A DNA stretch of 64,000 nucleotides, from the NCBI GenBank assembly GCA_964036045.1, contig OZ038398.1, positions 26,046,109-26,110,108 of the forward strand. Direction: 5' to 3'. The notes below the pieces were generated by a model. The model saw only the letters and a list, made by a program, of their open reading frames with translations, had not been told where the DNA came from and did no database searches. Shown here one piece after another: positions 33,958 to 44,621 of this stretch. The DNA is from Eutreptiella sp. 'Long Island Sound 2002'. Taxonomy: Eukaryota; Euglenozoa; Euglenophyceae; Eutreptiales; Eutreptiaceae. A program made the translations under genes and the position numbers. The first letter of the stretch is position 1. Every line of letters begins with the position of its first letter.

Positions 33958-34630
33958 ATTAAGGCGCCAGCTGCAGCAGGCTGGGCTGGGCTGAGATTTT
34001 GTGAGGGAATAGATTCAAAGTGATTTGATGCATTGCGTGTGGTTTGATATTGGGTAGGTACTGTGGACAAGGCGGTGAGTGGGTGCCTGCCTCCTTGACT
34101 GGACCCCCCCCCCCCCTAGGGTAGGGGTAGGACAAAAGCAGTGCCTGCCCTGAAAAAGTGCCTGCCTCCTCCAAGATTCCCCCCCCCCCTTCCCCCCGTA
34201 TCACAAAAAACGCTTGCTCCGAACCGCAGTTTTGGAGCAGGACCCACTGTTCAGGCATTGTTGTTGGGCCATTTTTGGTACACAAACTGTTGGGTCCCCC
34301 CCCCCCCCCCCAAGAAAAACTCCCCCCCCCCCCCAGGACTGACGTGGACGAACAAGCATTCCACACAAAATTCATGGCATTGGGGTCTTACAACACAGTA
34401 CCCAATCATCTTTGTACCCGCCCCTCCCACACACGCTCTCTCCCACTACAGAGCCTGACCAACAAGCAGGTCAGCCAAACGACGTCCCAATATGCTGGCA
34501 GATCGGATTGCACTGTGCACAGAGTCCTGGTAGTGATGTGCGTGCTAGGAGTACCGTTCGTGATGTGCAGATTGGTACGGCAATATGCCCACCTGGCAAG
34601 CGTGCAGGTGGTCATGGATAGTGTTTCGCC

Positions 34631-35014
34631 ATGTTCCGGCGAAAGCACGGCAAAAAATCCTGCATGAATCAACAAGAGGAACGAAAGTCAGCAAACAAGA
34701 GGTCGCAGATGAGAAACGAAATGTGCGCTTTGCACGACCACACGGTGCATCTGTCCGATGAAATCTGTGTGGCATCACCCTCGGGCAAGGTGGGTGTCCG
34801 TCGAAGAGAAAAGCACCACCTTTGGGCAATGTGGGAGCCAAAAAAAAATGTGACAAAGGATATTATTGCTAGTACTGTGCAACACCACCTTTGGGCATGG
34901 TGGGCATCAGTTTCAGAGAGAAAGGCACTACCCGTTGGCAAAGGCAAAGGCAAAGGCACCCTTGGGAGCCAGTTTGCAGTTCCCTGTTCTCTGTGTTCTC
35001 TCCTGTCCTTCTAA
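34631..35014 (+). CDS. Hypothetical basic protein or repeat-derived open frame
   Basis: A 127-codon frame, Lys- and Arg-rich, with HHLWAMWEPKK and HHLWAWWASVSERKA as an internal near-repeat. The DNA below them repeats CACCACCTTTGGGCA with a GGTGGG block two or three times, so the open frame may simply follow a short tandem repeat. There is no known domain. Confidence 0.25.
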   Translation: MFRRKHGKKSCMNQQEERKSANKRSQMRNEMCALHDHTVHLSDEICVASPSGKVGVRRREKHHLWAMWEPKKNVTKDIIASTVQHHLWAWWASVSERKALPVGKGKGKGTLGSQFAVPCSLCSLLSF

Positions 35015-35521
35015 TAAGAGTGGTGATAATTAATTAAAAGGGATTATGACAGTTAGGTGAGTTGATGGGAAAAGACACCCAAACAGTTAAAGCCGAACCC
35101 AACTGGCTCCTTGTAAGTATCTTCCCCTTTAATCCCCAAGGAGTCAGACACCAAGGCTGACACGGCAGGATGTCACTGCTTGCGGTGACAGCTTTCCCGC
35201 CTACCGGGAACTTGTCAACTGACGGCATTGGGTCCCCGAGATAGCCCCATCTGAGGTGTGCTGTGCCATGCCGGTGCCACGCCCCAAGCATCTCTTGCCT
35301 CCCACTCCAGTCTCTTGCGGCGATATCAAGACAACATTCGGCCTGAATCTGGGTTGCGCTGCAGTGCAGCGAGGCACAGCAATGCCCTGTGAGTTGTGGC
35401 TATGACCATATGCCTGTGTCACGGGGGTATATGCGAGCTCATTATCCGTTGCTCATGGCCCCTCTCGAAAGAAGAAACATGGCCCAGGCCGTTGACAGGG
35501 GGGGGGGGTGGTAGGGCCGTC

Positions 35522-36145
35522 TTACTTGAGCATTTTGAAGTATTTTGATCCCATGTTCTTGTCGGTCACTGACTGTGGGAGGGTGTGCCTCTGGTGTGGC
35601 TTTTGTTGCTTCGGGACCCCCCACACTCCCACATGGGGAACAGTTTTTATCCCAAATACGTTGGGTGGAAAGCTAGGGTGTCCATGCTGTTTTTCGTGTC
35701 CTCGTTTGGTGTCCGATGATTTTGTTGCATTTGTTGCATGCAAATCCAATTGTCTGGAAGTAATGTCCGCTGTATTCGCTGTAGGTTCTTCGGTCTTGGC
35801 CGGCAGACATGTTATCATGGTTTCTTTTGCTGGCGGTTCTGACATCAAACTGGCACTTTTCCTGTGCAACTGAAGATTCACCTTCTCCATCCCCAGCAGA
35901 TGATGGCTGTGAAACTTGGTGTTGAACACTATGTCAGTATTTCCTGCCCATATCAGTCTTTGCTTATGGAGCACTGTTTCGAATAATATGATCCAGAACA
36001 AGGGGAAGTCTTGGTTTGTGTCGGCTGGAGCAAGGGGCAGATGCGAGCTCAGTGTGAAAGTCCCGACCCCTTGCTTGCTGTCAGCTGTGTGATCCAAGAT
36101 GTGTCCCCGAAGCAGCCGCAGTATTCCGGTTCTTGCCCAGTACAA
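35522..36145 (-). CDS. 207-codon open frame, unrecognised
   Basis: The longest minus-strand frame in this part of the window. It reads FETVLHKQRLIWAGNTDIVF and KFHSHHLLGMEKVNLQLHRK, then a polar tail ending MGSKYFKMLK. The composition is ordinary for a protein. It opens with a non-ATG codon, so it may be a fragment of a decayed element. I see no motif that assigns a family. Confidence 0.3.
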   Translation of the reverse strand: MYWARTGILRLLRGHILDHTADSKQGVGTFTLSSHLPLAPADTNQDFPLFWIILFETVLHKQRLIWAGNTDIVFNTKFHSHHLLGMEKVNLQLHRKSASLMSEPPAKETMITCLPAKTEEPTANTADITSRQLDLHATNATKSSDTKRGHEKQHGHPSFPPNVFGIKTVPHVGVWGVPKQQKPHQRHTLPQSVTDKNMGSKYFKMLK

Positions 36146-36654
36146 CCAATACTCACACCACTTGGGATTGTTAATTCAATGTCCGATGCTGTAACTGTTG
36201 AGTTCTATCAAATTTACAATTTACTTGGAAATTAATTAAAAATTAACAAAAACAACCTGCCTCTACACAACACATTATTCAAAAAATAAGGATAAGGAAA
36301 AAACCCCGGGGTGGCTGAGGCCATTATTATTCCTTATTTAACTTGAATTCTACAGTAGAATTGAAGCCGAAAATTAAAAAAAAAAGCGACCTCGGGTACA
36401 CATTGCAAAGCAAAAAGAGCAAAATTCGGTCGCAAAATGTTTCTCCTCGATAAGGATTGATTTGTCTTCGTGGTATGTACAATGCTCAAGTAGGATATGA
36501 AGACTGACGAGAGCAACGAGTGCAACAAATTCTCAAACGGCCATTACCTGGAAAAGTCTGTTGCAATTTCAAATTTCACAACTCCTGACGGCTTCAGAAA
36601 GTACACAAACGAACACGCAAGCAAATAAACTCACATTCCCACCTCCGCCGCAGA

Positions 36655-36900
36655 TCACGTGAGCTCAAGCCCTGAGGCACACAAACCTGTCTGCTTGTAA
36701 GTAACACCGTATTGCCCGCCTTCTGCGAACTGCTGAACTGACAGTTGCCCAACGATAGGAAGCCAGTTGACGGCTGTTGGCTCAGAGCCCAACTGTCCTG
36801 CCAGGTACGTTGTGAGGGCCGCAGTGTCCATAGAGTCTGCCACAACCACCTCAACGTATCCATGGTCCGGCCTTTGCAAAAATACTGTCCGCGTTTGCAT
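36655..36900 (-). CDS. Small hypothetical protein or first exon, 81 codons
   Basis: From the ATG at 36900 it reads MQTRTVFLQRPDHGYVEVVV, then DTAALTTYLAGQLGSEPTAV and a Gly/Tyr-rich end before TGA. The alternating hydrophobic strands and single helix look like a small beta-grasp-like domain, but that is an impression only. The nearest downstream neighbour is the + strand MSP gene, so the two are divergent, with about 510 bases between their start codons. No function can be given. Confidence 0.4.
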   Translation of the reverse strand: MQTRTVFLQRPDHGYVEVVVADSMDTAALTTYLAGQLGSEPTAVNWLPIVGQLSVQQFAEGGQYGVTYKQTGLCASGLELT

Positions 36901-36921
36901 GTTGCTACAACTGCTACCCCC

Positions 36922-37292
36922 CCTCCCCGTTGCGCAAGCACGGCCTTGTCTAAGCACAGGGTGGGCGTTGAACCGCTGTTTATAGGAATTTTTGGGACCA
37001 CTGTTTTTGGGGTCCCAGATGTAACATGGGGTTTAAAAACATTCTACCACACATTGCCACCCAATGATGTTTGTTTTGATGTGATTCTTAGCCATTCCTG
37101 ATATTCCCCTTCCACAGCCTATCACCATTTGCATCTGAGGGCTCTCCTGGATGTGGGCAGTCATGTGTGTTTGCCGTCATGTGTGCCACACCCAAGCACG
37201 GTCTTGTCTAAGCACCGGGTGGGCGTTGAACCGCTGTTTTGCCTGGGGTTGTGGGACCGCGGCCGTGCTTGCGCAAGGGGGGGGCGGGGTAC
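36922..37292. repeat. Repeated CAAGCACGG segment, direct and inverted
   Basis: A 50-base segment (GCACGG, CTTGTCTAAGCAC, GGGTGGGCGTTGAACCGCTG) occurs at 36938-36982 and 37196-37240. A GTGCTTGCGCAAGGGGGG stretch at 37266-37285 is the complement of the start of the first copy. This suggests a foldback element between the two divergent coding segments. Confidence 0.6.
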
Positions 37293-37413
37293 AACCGAGG
37301 AAAGGTTTGCACTTCGGGGTTCCAGGCATGCGTCGTTACACCACTGGGGTTGGTGCTTTTCATACGCATGAGACCTGTTGCCTTTCGGCGTTGCCCAACC
37401 CTTCAGTATCCAC

Positions 37414-40115
37414 ATGGCTCAACAAACCGATGACCAGTTCTGGGACGGCATATCTGCCCGTCTGCAAGTCGACCCAAATGATCTTGCCTTCCTACCCGAT
37501 GACAGGTTCACGACAGCAATAAACCAGCTGAGCCTCAGTCTCGGTGACGAAGCCAGAGTCCACCGCTTGAAGAAGGCAAAGTCCAGTTCTCAAGGTGCGC
37601 CCTTGTGCCCTTTGTAACGCTTTCTGTGCTTCTGCATCACAGTAGCATTAGTGGCCAGCACACCGAAACTTTTTTTCAGCGTATTCAGTTCTGCAAAGTT
37701 TTACCTGATGACGTTTACGAATCTTTCCCTGGGTTTTGGTGCTAGCAAAACAAATCTTTGTGTAATGATGTACTCGATTAACCAACGTACCTGTTCTGTT
37801 CACGAAAATCGCTCGGGCTCAATACTCTGCACAAGCCACAGGGAAGGGGACCGGGCGATGGCTTTGATAGGTGTGGAAATACAAACGCTGCCAGTGTCAA
37901 AGTACCCTCCCCCCCCCTTGCAAACTCCCCCCCCTTGCAATCCCCCCCCCCCACCCGGGAGACCGTCACTTGCATGTTTTTCTAGTTAACATGTATTGTG
38001 CTGGTTTGTGTTGCCCATCGCTTTACGCATGGCCTTGCATTGCTTTCCCATTACTACAAATCAAGCACCTGTGTGTGTTCTGTGATATTCTCTCTCCAAA
38101 GGCGTTGTATGGGTGTGTTGTGTTGCTACTTCAGACCCAAGATGTTTTCTCCCGGTGACCATGTACGGTCATGCCTGTCATGCAAACTGAGCATGTGCAA
38201 CAGTTCAAAGTGTGTTATTCTCGTACCCAGAAGTTCTTCACCGTTCCTTTGGATCCTCAATAACATTAGTGGTGGATGAAACACATTGGCACCGCATCAA
38301 TGCGAAAGTCGCTTCACACGTGTTCTCTTTGCTTGCATCGGTGGAGGGTACCACAGTTTGCCTTGAAATACCCTTGCAATCTCCCCCCCCTCCCCGGGAG
38401 ACCGTCACTTGGCGACCGTCTCCCCCCCCCACCCGGGAGACCGTCGCGCGCTAACCCGGGAGTTTGCAAGGGGGGGGCAGGGTAGTTGGCGGCATGGGCT
38501 CCTGGTGAATATGAGGGATAACTAGAACGAGAACCGTGTTACAAGTATATCTCTCGGGGACGTTGGGGAACCTGCCAACTTTGTGGGTTTTCGCGGGTTG
38601 GCGACCTTGTTGCCTCATTTGTGCCAACTCAGTGTTCAGGAGGTAGGGGTATGTGGGGTATATTCGGAAAGCCCTTGAAAAGGGCTCTCGGGATGAGCCC
38701 GGCAGGAAGGCAAAAAAGCCCCGTACCTCCCGCTCACAGCTGCCCGCATGCTCCCACAAGGAGCATGCCATTCTGACGACCGCTGGGGCCACCGCTTTTG
38801 CTGCCCAGTTTTGGGATCAAAAGACGCACCCCACCAAGGCTTCGCAACATGAATTTTTGGCCACATGCATTGACGTTGATGTGGAGAAAGACGTGAAGCA
38901 CAACAATTACGCGACGTAAAAAAGCAATGCCGACAGTGACAGTGATTCTGAATAAAAATGGATAAACGGTGCAGTGCTGTGTTTGTGTGCACCGTCCCAT
39001 GTGTTGTGCTGCGCTGAAAAATGACAACCCCTCCCCCCCAAACCCGAAACGATGTGGAACGGTGTTGTTCAAGCGTTGACTGTACTCAAGGCGGCATGTC
39101 TACAGAAAGGCCATATGTGTAGCCGCCCAGTGAAAGGTGGCATGAGGATCACTGTGATTTCTCAACCAGTCGTGCCCATTCCTGCTCCCGACCGCGGAAG
39201 GAATTGGTCATGTGGGTGGATCACACAGGATGACACGGATCTGACCGTCGTCTGGGCACATCTAATTGTCACCCAAAAAGTCTAATCAGCAAGTAGTGGC
39301 AGGCCGCCCTGCTGATGACACGCTACTGTGACCAATCAGTGTTTGTGCCCGTCGAAACTGTTGGTTTGTTGGTTCTGTCTAACACGGCCGATGCGAAATG
39401 CACCCTCGAGTTCAGGTTGCACTCGCCAGCGCGCAAGCACAACTTTGTGCGTTCCACACGCGTGGTTGTTCCCAGCAACCCTCCTATCAAATCCCAACAA
39501 GCAAGTCCAACAAGCACTGGTAGTGTCGAGGTCTTCAAAGCCGCCAGTTTGACGAAGCGCTCGACGGCTATGTTTTTCATTTCTCTCAGGTCCTGTGCGC
39601 TCCGATATTGAGGAGCTGAGAGCAGAGGTGCGCACTATCAGGAACACTCTGGCCCCGGACCCTTTCGACTCCACAGTTTCAAGTGACCCAGCAAGTCAGC
39701 AGGTATCAGGTGGAACCTAGACCCCGTGCCCTGGTGCAACCAAGGAATGTTCACACCACGTGGTTTCCCGTGAGTTGGGCTGGGCATTGCATGTTCCTCG
39801 ACTGTGTTTTGTGCAGCTGAAGACATCCAGAGGCGGCTTCATCAACTGGCTCTTGCTGCCATTTTCGGCTTTTATGTCTTTTTGGCATTGTGCCGATTCA
39901 TCAGCAAAGAAAGAATCAAGGAAGAAGGGATCGGATGGTTCCAGCTCTTATGTGGCTCCTTCGGGGAGGTCAATGATGAGTACACATTTACCGGAATCTT
40001 TGCTGCAGTATCCACATGGGTGTACTGCAAGTGGCTCAAGGAGCCCTTCCTACGGTTCCTTGGGGGCAAGCTCCCCGGTATCAGGCGAATCTTCAGTCGT
40101 TGGCGGGGTGCCTGA
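37414..40115 (+). CDS. MSP/VAP-like membrane-anchored protein, multi-exon, partial model
   Basis: Likely a VAP-type adaptor: a major-sperm-protein domain in the cytosol, a coiled coil and a membrane anchor, usually in the ER. Exon 37414-37594 starts with ATG and has LQVDPNDLAFLPDDRF, the family's LxVxPxxLxF opening strand. Exon 39303-39519 reads GLLVLSNTADAKCTLEFRLH and ARKHNFVRSTRVVVPSN, like the central MSP strands with the VRP loop. Exon 39590-39709 is coiled coil (DIEELRAEVRTIRNTL). Exon 39817-40115 has hydrophobic LALAAIFGFYVFLALC, a second hydrophobic stretch and TGA. The last three exons join in phase (GT-AG introns of 70 and 107 bases). At least one exon between 37594 and 39303 is unidentified. 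Confidence 0.55.
37903..38484. mobile_element. 582-bp TIR element with TA flanks in the MSP-gene intron
   Basis: The inverted ends match at 26 of 27 bases: TACCCTCCCCCCCCCTTGC continuing AAACTCCC at the left, and its complement at 38458-38484. Both ends carry TA, as expected for Tc1/mariner-type insertion. ACCCGGGAGACCGTC words repeat inside near both ends (37953, 38393, 38430). There is no transposase frame, so it is non-autonomous. Confidence 0.7.
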
Positions 40116-40696
40116 CCACCTGGCAGATGAAGCGTCCGAATACCGGGCAGACGACGAGCACAACAGCGCCAGCGTGGATGAGACGAGGGAAAGGGGTGTG
40201 GAAGAATTGGTGGAAGGGAATCCAAGGGGGCGGGGAATAATAGTAAATGGGAACCTGCACCATCGGAGAGCAGCTCAGCGCCAAGGTAGCTTGGAATGAA
40301 TTGCAGGGGAGAAGGGGTGCAGGAAGCAATTGTGTTGCTCCTGTTGTGTTGTTGGATCCAAGAGACACAGGGCTCTGTCCATTCGGCCTGGCGTGGATGC
40401 TGTTTTTGTTCTGGGGTCTCTGAGTGTGCTTTGCATCTGGGATGAAGATAACTGAAGTGTTGTGTTGGTGGCACATGGTGCGTGTAACATTTTGGTGCAC
40501 CCAGAATCCAAAACTGTCAGGGGGGAACAGCCCATTGGAGCGTCTGCAGTTACCAGGGGTAACAAACCGCCTTTGTGATGCATTGACTGGGAGCAGGGGA
40601 GAGATGAATAGATTGGAAGCTTCCTGGGTAAGGGAAGCATTCTGATGCTTATGTTGGGATTTGAGGCTGAGGGTTGGTTGCGGGACCAGGGGAAGC

Positions 40697-40949
40697 AGGG
40701 GGGCCCTTAAGGAACCAGAATTTTTTTTTTTGCTAAGGATCCCCCTCAAGGACCCCCCGACCAACCGCTAACCGCCAACTGCCGCCAACTGCCTACTGCT
40801 GCCAACTGCCACCAACCGCCACCAACCACCAACCGCCAACCCATCACGGTCACGGTTGAACACATGTGGTACTGTAGTACACATGTGGTCTTCGTAGAAA
40901 ACTGCTGTAACGGAACACTGCTTTTTTTTTCCCCATTCAGGACCGCCCT
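40697..40949. mobile_element. hAT-like MITE, second complete copy, 253 bp
   Basis: The ends AGGGGGGCCCTTAAGG and the complement AGGGCGGTCCTGAATGG are flanked by perfect 8-bp duplications GGGGAAGC (40689-40696 and 40950-40957). The core is again a CCAACCGCCA minisatellite. The right half shares GTTGAACACATG, AAAACTGC and the T run before CCCC with the 27946 copy. It is non-coding. Confidence 0.75.
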
Positions 40950-41102
40950 GGGGAAGCGTTGTGCAGTAACAAAACGGCTGCTTTGTTGAACACAGGACCC
41001 ACAACCATCTCAAACAAGGCAAACATCAAACACGTCCCATCATCACCATTGATCACTTGGATTGCTTACCTGGCAGCATTGCAGCTGGTTGGCGCCGAAA
41101 AG

Positions 41103-41225
41103 TCACCTCGAAGAGGGTTGTTAGCTCAAGGACAGGCGCGAGTGCCATATACCCTCCCCTTGGGGGGGTATTCGCGTCTCATACCCGAGTGTAGGAAATT
41201 GGATGTTTTCCCCATGCAAAGTTAG
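41103..41225. repeat. Left-end fragment of the CACCTCG-ended family
   Basis: CACCTCGAAGAGGGTTGTTAG, ACAGGCGCGAGTGCCATATA, a CCCCTTGGGGG block and TTCGCGTCTCATACCC place this with 28875 and 29298. It ends without the GTAAAATCATT block or a right end. Confidence 0.55.
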
Positions 41226-41650
41226 CCTTTTGGGACCCTGCGCCATTCAGCCATCCATCCAGGGAATTTAGCCGTTTTCAGCAGCGTTTGTGCATAACAC
41301 ACTGCTGCTGCCCCCCAATGGTCCTGTATATCATACTGCTCCCCCCCTTAATGCCCCTGCACATCACACGGCCAGCCCCCCTGGCTTCCTGCCTATCACA
41401 CTGTGGTAGCCCCGACTCCCCTGCATATTGCACTGCTACCCTTTGTTCCAGTGTTGTTCAACTTCTTTGAGAATGAACGTTGTTCGAGGTGAAGCATTTT
41501 CTTCCAGTTCAGAAATGTGAGTAGCACACTGCCACCACCAGGCATTGCTGTCATATGTAACGACTCTGCACTTTGACCTCTTGACGTACGATGGTAGTCA
41601 TGAGTACCCAACGAGTCATTTGTGTGTTCGCTTTTTGTCATCATTTCGAA

Positions 41651-41815
41651 ATGGCGCCAAGTAACCATCCAGAGTCTTGGGTGTGTAAATATTGTAGCTG
41701 TATTTCAGAGAAATTTAAATTTAGCTGGGGAGACCCACCATGCTTCAAAGGAAAGAACCGGGCAAAGGGATCTACTGCCACATCGGGCACACGGGGTATC
41801 CCATTCACCCAGTAG
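41651..41815 (+). CDS. Small open frame with a Cys pair, possible BED-type zinc-finger relic
   Basis: From an ATG at 41651 it reads MAPSNHPESWVCKYCSCISE and continues basic to TAG at 41813. A Trp followed by CxxC near the N-terminus is seen in BED zinc fingers of hAT transposases, but the second half of the finger (HxxxC/H) is not visible. It may be a fragment. Confidence 0.25.
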   Translation: MAPSNHPESWVCKYCSCISEKFKFSWGDPPCFKGKNRAKGSTATSGTRGIPFTQ

Positions 41816-42795
41816 ACAGGGAAGCAGTCAAGGAAGGATAGGGCACTGCACACCCCCACAAAAAGACGACAAGCCGCTTTCTAATCTAAGGTGTGTAGCA
41901 CAAGCTTAATGGCCAGTCGGATCACACACCCCATGGAGCTGAGATATCGTTGGAGCGTAGAAATTCATTGGACATCAATAACCGCACTAAAAACCAGAAG
42001 TGAACAGCTCCGGCAATAACCCCATGTTAGGTATAATGGTAGGCGTTCTTTCACCCCCCCATTTCCAACAATCTTAAACATGAGAGAAGACTGCCCTTTG
42101 CTACCAATAGTCAGACTCTATGGACCCCCGGTTTCCACAACCCCCCATGTCCAAGATCCCCTGCCTGCCAAACACGAATCAACCAAAAACTACAACACCG
42201 GAGCACATGAAAAGAGTCCTTCGCAATAAATCACATGCTACAGTGGAGTGTGGCCGATCCCCCCCCCCTCCCCGCCACAAAAATTGGATGTTCGCAAAAA
42301 GAACCATGCATTCAAACGCTTTTGCATTCCAACTGCCCTGTTGTTCTTGATGATGCTTCAAAAAACCCCAGTTTGAGCTGGGTAATTTCAGTGGTGGATA
42401 CGCAGTTCGAATTAATTGAACCGGTTGCCGGGGGGTGACCCGACAGTGGGTCATGCACTCAACTTTGCTGCCATAGCGGGTGACGTGTTTGCCAAATACA
42501 TCTCTTACGCCAACAAAATAACCCACTTGCACCTGCTATACCCCCAATGTCATTGATTCCAGTTTGGTGGAATGGCCGTCATACACAAATCTAGTGGGGC
42601 ACAGCGTAAACGCCTCTACCCGCGTCATGATCTTTAATCAACGTTGCCCTGAGGTTGGATCCGGTGCAACATCACTCTTGGTTTTGCTCGTTTCAAAGGC
42701 ATCCAGGGATCAACTCACTGTTGGGCCTTGTCTGACAAACGGTGCCCCCAATGCGATAAAGATCATCTTTTGGACATCGCCTCATCAGTGGCCAT

Positions 42796-43122
42796 GTGCG
42801 AAGGAGCATTCCACACATTCCTCCGGTGCATGGCGGCTGTGTGGGCCCAGTTTTAGCACCCACAGCGCACATCTGGCTGGCAGGACCCCGCACAGCGGGA
42901 GAACTCAGAAATTTTGCCCGCATCCTCTACCCACTATCCATGCACGCACAGCACATCAATGAAGAAAAATCTAAACGTTTGGTTCACGATGCCCTCCCCA
43001 GCAGGCGTAAAGCACTCGCCCAGATTGCCAAAGATGCTTGCTCTTTGCGTCGAGATCACCCCCTGCGAGACGCACCACTAAGCCCGGTTACCGCAAATAC
43101 TTTCTTCGAGACCTCATCTTAA
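42796..43122 (+). CDS. Open segment, unknown protein fragment
   Basis: Reads HGGCVGPVLAPTAHIWLAGP and NEEKSKRLVHDALPSRRKAL, then a charged tail to TAA. The composition is protein-like, and the G and C runs of the preceding 42 kb stop about here. No domain is recognised. It may be part of the damaged coding region that follows. Confidence 0.3.
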   Translation: MRRSIPHIPPVHGGCVGPVLAPTAHIWLAGPRTAGELRNFARILYPLSMHAQHINEEKSKRLVHDALPSRRKALAQIAKDACSLRRDHPLRDAPLSPVTANTFFETSS

Positions 43123-43734
43123 ATGCGTGCTACCCATGGCTCTAGATGACGTAGTTCTATGGCGTGTTGCTTAGCTCGTGGTGGTGGAAAGGTGGTTGGG
43201 CATAGTAGTTTTGGAAAACCATGTGGGGTAGCGGACCGTTGCCTAACCATGACTGAATATTGGGACCGAGTTGGTGGGGAAAGGAACATCACGTTCAAGG
43301 CATTTTGTGACTTCAGACGGACCAAAATCGCTTACAATGGGCTCAAAATGGGCCCATTTCCCTAGTTTGTGTACCCCAAACGGTGTGGTTATCATTTTCT
43401 GAAAAGCGGCGGTTTCGACCCATTGTTGACTCATTTTTGACCCATTGTTGGTCAGCAAAAAGCCCATTTTTAAGGCTTTTGGAGAATTTGGGAGGGTCAA
43501 AACGGGCCACCGTGAAATCAAAACGGGCCAAAACCATTTGTTTGAGCACCCCAAGTGGTCTAGGATCACATTTGCAAGAAAGGATTTTCAACCATTTTTC
43601 GACCCACAGATTACCTTTTTAACCCTACCCTAGCACGTGCACTTGTGCTCAACACCACTTTGTCGTCCCAAAATGGGGCATTGAAGGGTGATGACAATGT
43701 GAAAAAATTTTGAAAGTGATCCCATGCATCGTTA

Positions 43735-44390
43735 TTGATCACCACAAGGGTGCCCAATGCAATCCATGGCTACAAGACACGGCACGAGAAGGTGCACTTT
43801 GAAAAGGTATGCAAAAAGTGTGATTTTCGAGCCAATTTGCAGCATTTTGGGCCCACCAAGAGGTCGTTGAGGCCCTTAATCGACTACTTAACGAACCAAA
43901 ACATGATGAAAGGGAGCATTGCTGGGAGTCTCCGAGTATGAATTGCGAGTGACCGTCGCCAGTTTTGGTTGGTACTTGACGTTGGCCAAGGAGCCTAGCT
44001 TCTACATGGAACCCACTTACGTGCATTATGTGAGGGCCACCTACGGAAACCCCCAAAGTGCGGGTCTTGCGGCAGGGCGGTTCCTTAAGGTTAAAACTGG
44101 GGTCCTCGAATGTACCACGGGCGACTCTACCCGGGATGATCTAATCCCGGACCGCATCGATTCCATGTTGTTGGATGTGGTCCCGGACTCCTCTCAGGTC
44201 GGCCTTCCACATCGCCTCCAGTACGCGGCGAAGTTCTTGGGAGCCAAGGAGGCCATGGCAAAACTGCATGATGAGCACCTCAGGACGAACCGTCTCCACG
44301 GAACCCGCCATGGACACGCAAGAGAAAATGATGCAATGGGATACAGAGGACCCTCTCCTCCAGCCGAAGCGTGCCAAAACGGAAGCCTAG
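43735..44390 (+). pseudogene. Frameshifted coding segment, unknown family
   Basis: Three frames succeed one another. The first gives KTRHEKVHFEKVCKKCDFRA (43770-43860), the second EVVEALNRLLNEPKHDERE (43860-43920), and the third ELRVTVASFGWYLTLAKEPS through RLQYAAKFLGAKEAMAKLHD (43940-44280). A last switch near 44285 leads to an acidic and basic tail, PKRAKTEA with TAG at 44388. A coherent protein appears to have been broken by small insertions or deletions. The tail resembles a nuclear localisation signal. No family is assigned. Confidence 0.4.
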
Positions 44391-44405
44391 GACGCCTGTC
44401 TCCGC

Positions 44406-44564
44406 ATGGACACGCGCCGACCTACGGCCTCCACCGCCGACGACCTCAAGATCAAGACCAGTGCCTCCAAGCCACAGCTGGCTGCCCCGCCATACAACCC
44501 AACTGTAAAGCCCAAACCGCCCACGCCCGCATGGCGCGGTGTACCCAAACTAGCACGCAAGTGA
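44406..44564 (+). CDS. 52-residue Pro/Lys-rich open frame
   Basis: It starts with ATG 15 bases after the preceding stop and reads MDTRRPTASTADDLKIKTSA, then a PPYNPTVKPKPPTP stretch to TGA. It is unlike the neighbouring repeats in composition. It may be a small separate product or a broken piece of the preceding gene. Confidence 0.3.
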   Translation: MDTRRPTASTADDLKIKTSASKPQLAAPPYNPTVKPKPPTPAWRGVPKLARK

Positions 44565-44621
44565 CCCTAGTTTGGGGGCACGCTGGGATTCTACCTTCGG
44601 GTCCTGTGCCTCCTCGTTTGC

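Noticed and set aside
38653-38919. Exon of the MSP-like gene (GYIRKALEKGSRDEPGRKAK to a stop)
   Set aside because: It is protein-like, but it ends in a stop before the later exons and none of its possible acceptors fits the phase of exon 1. It may be an alternative end or a separate fragment.
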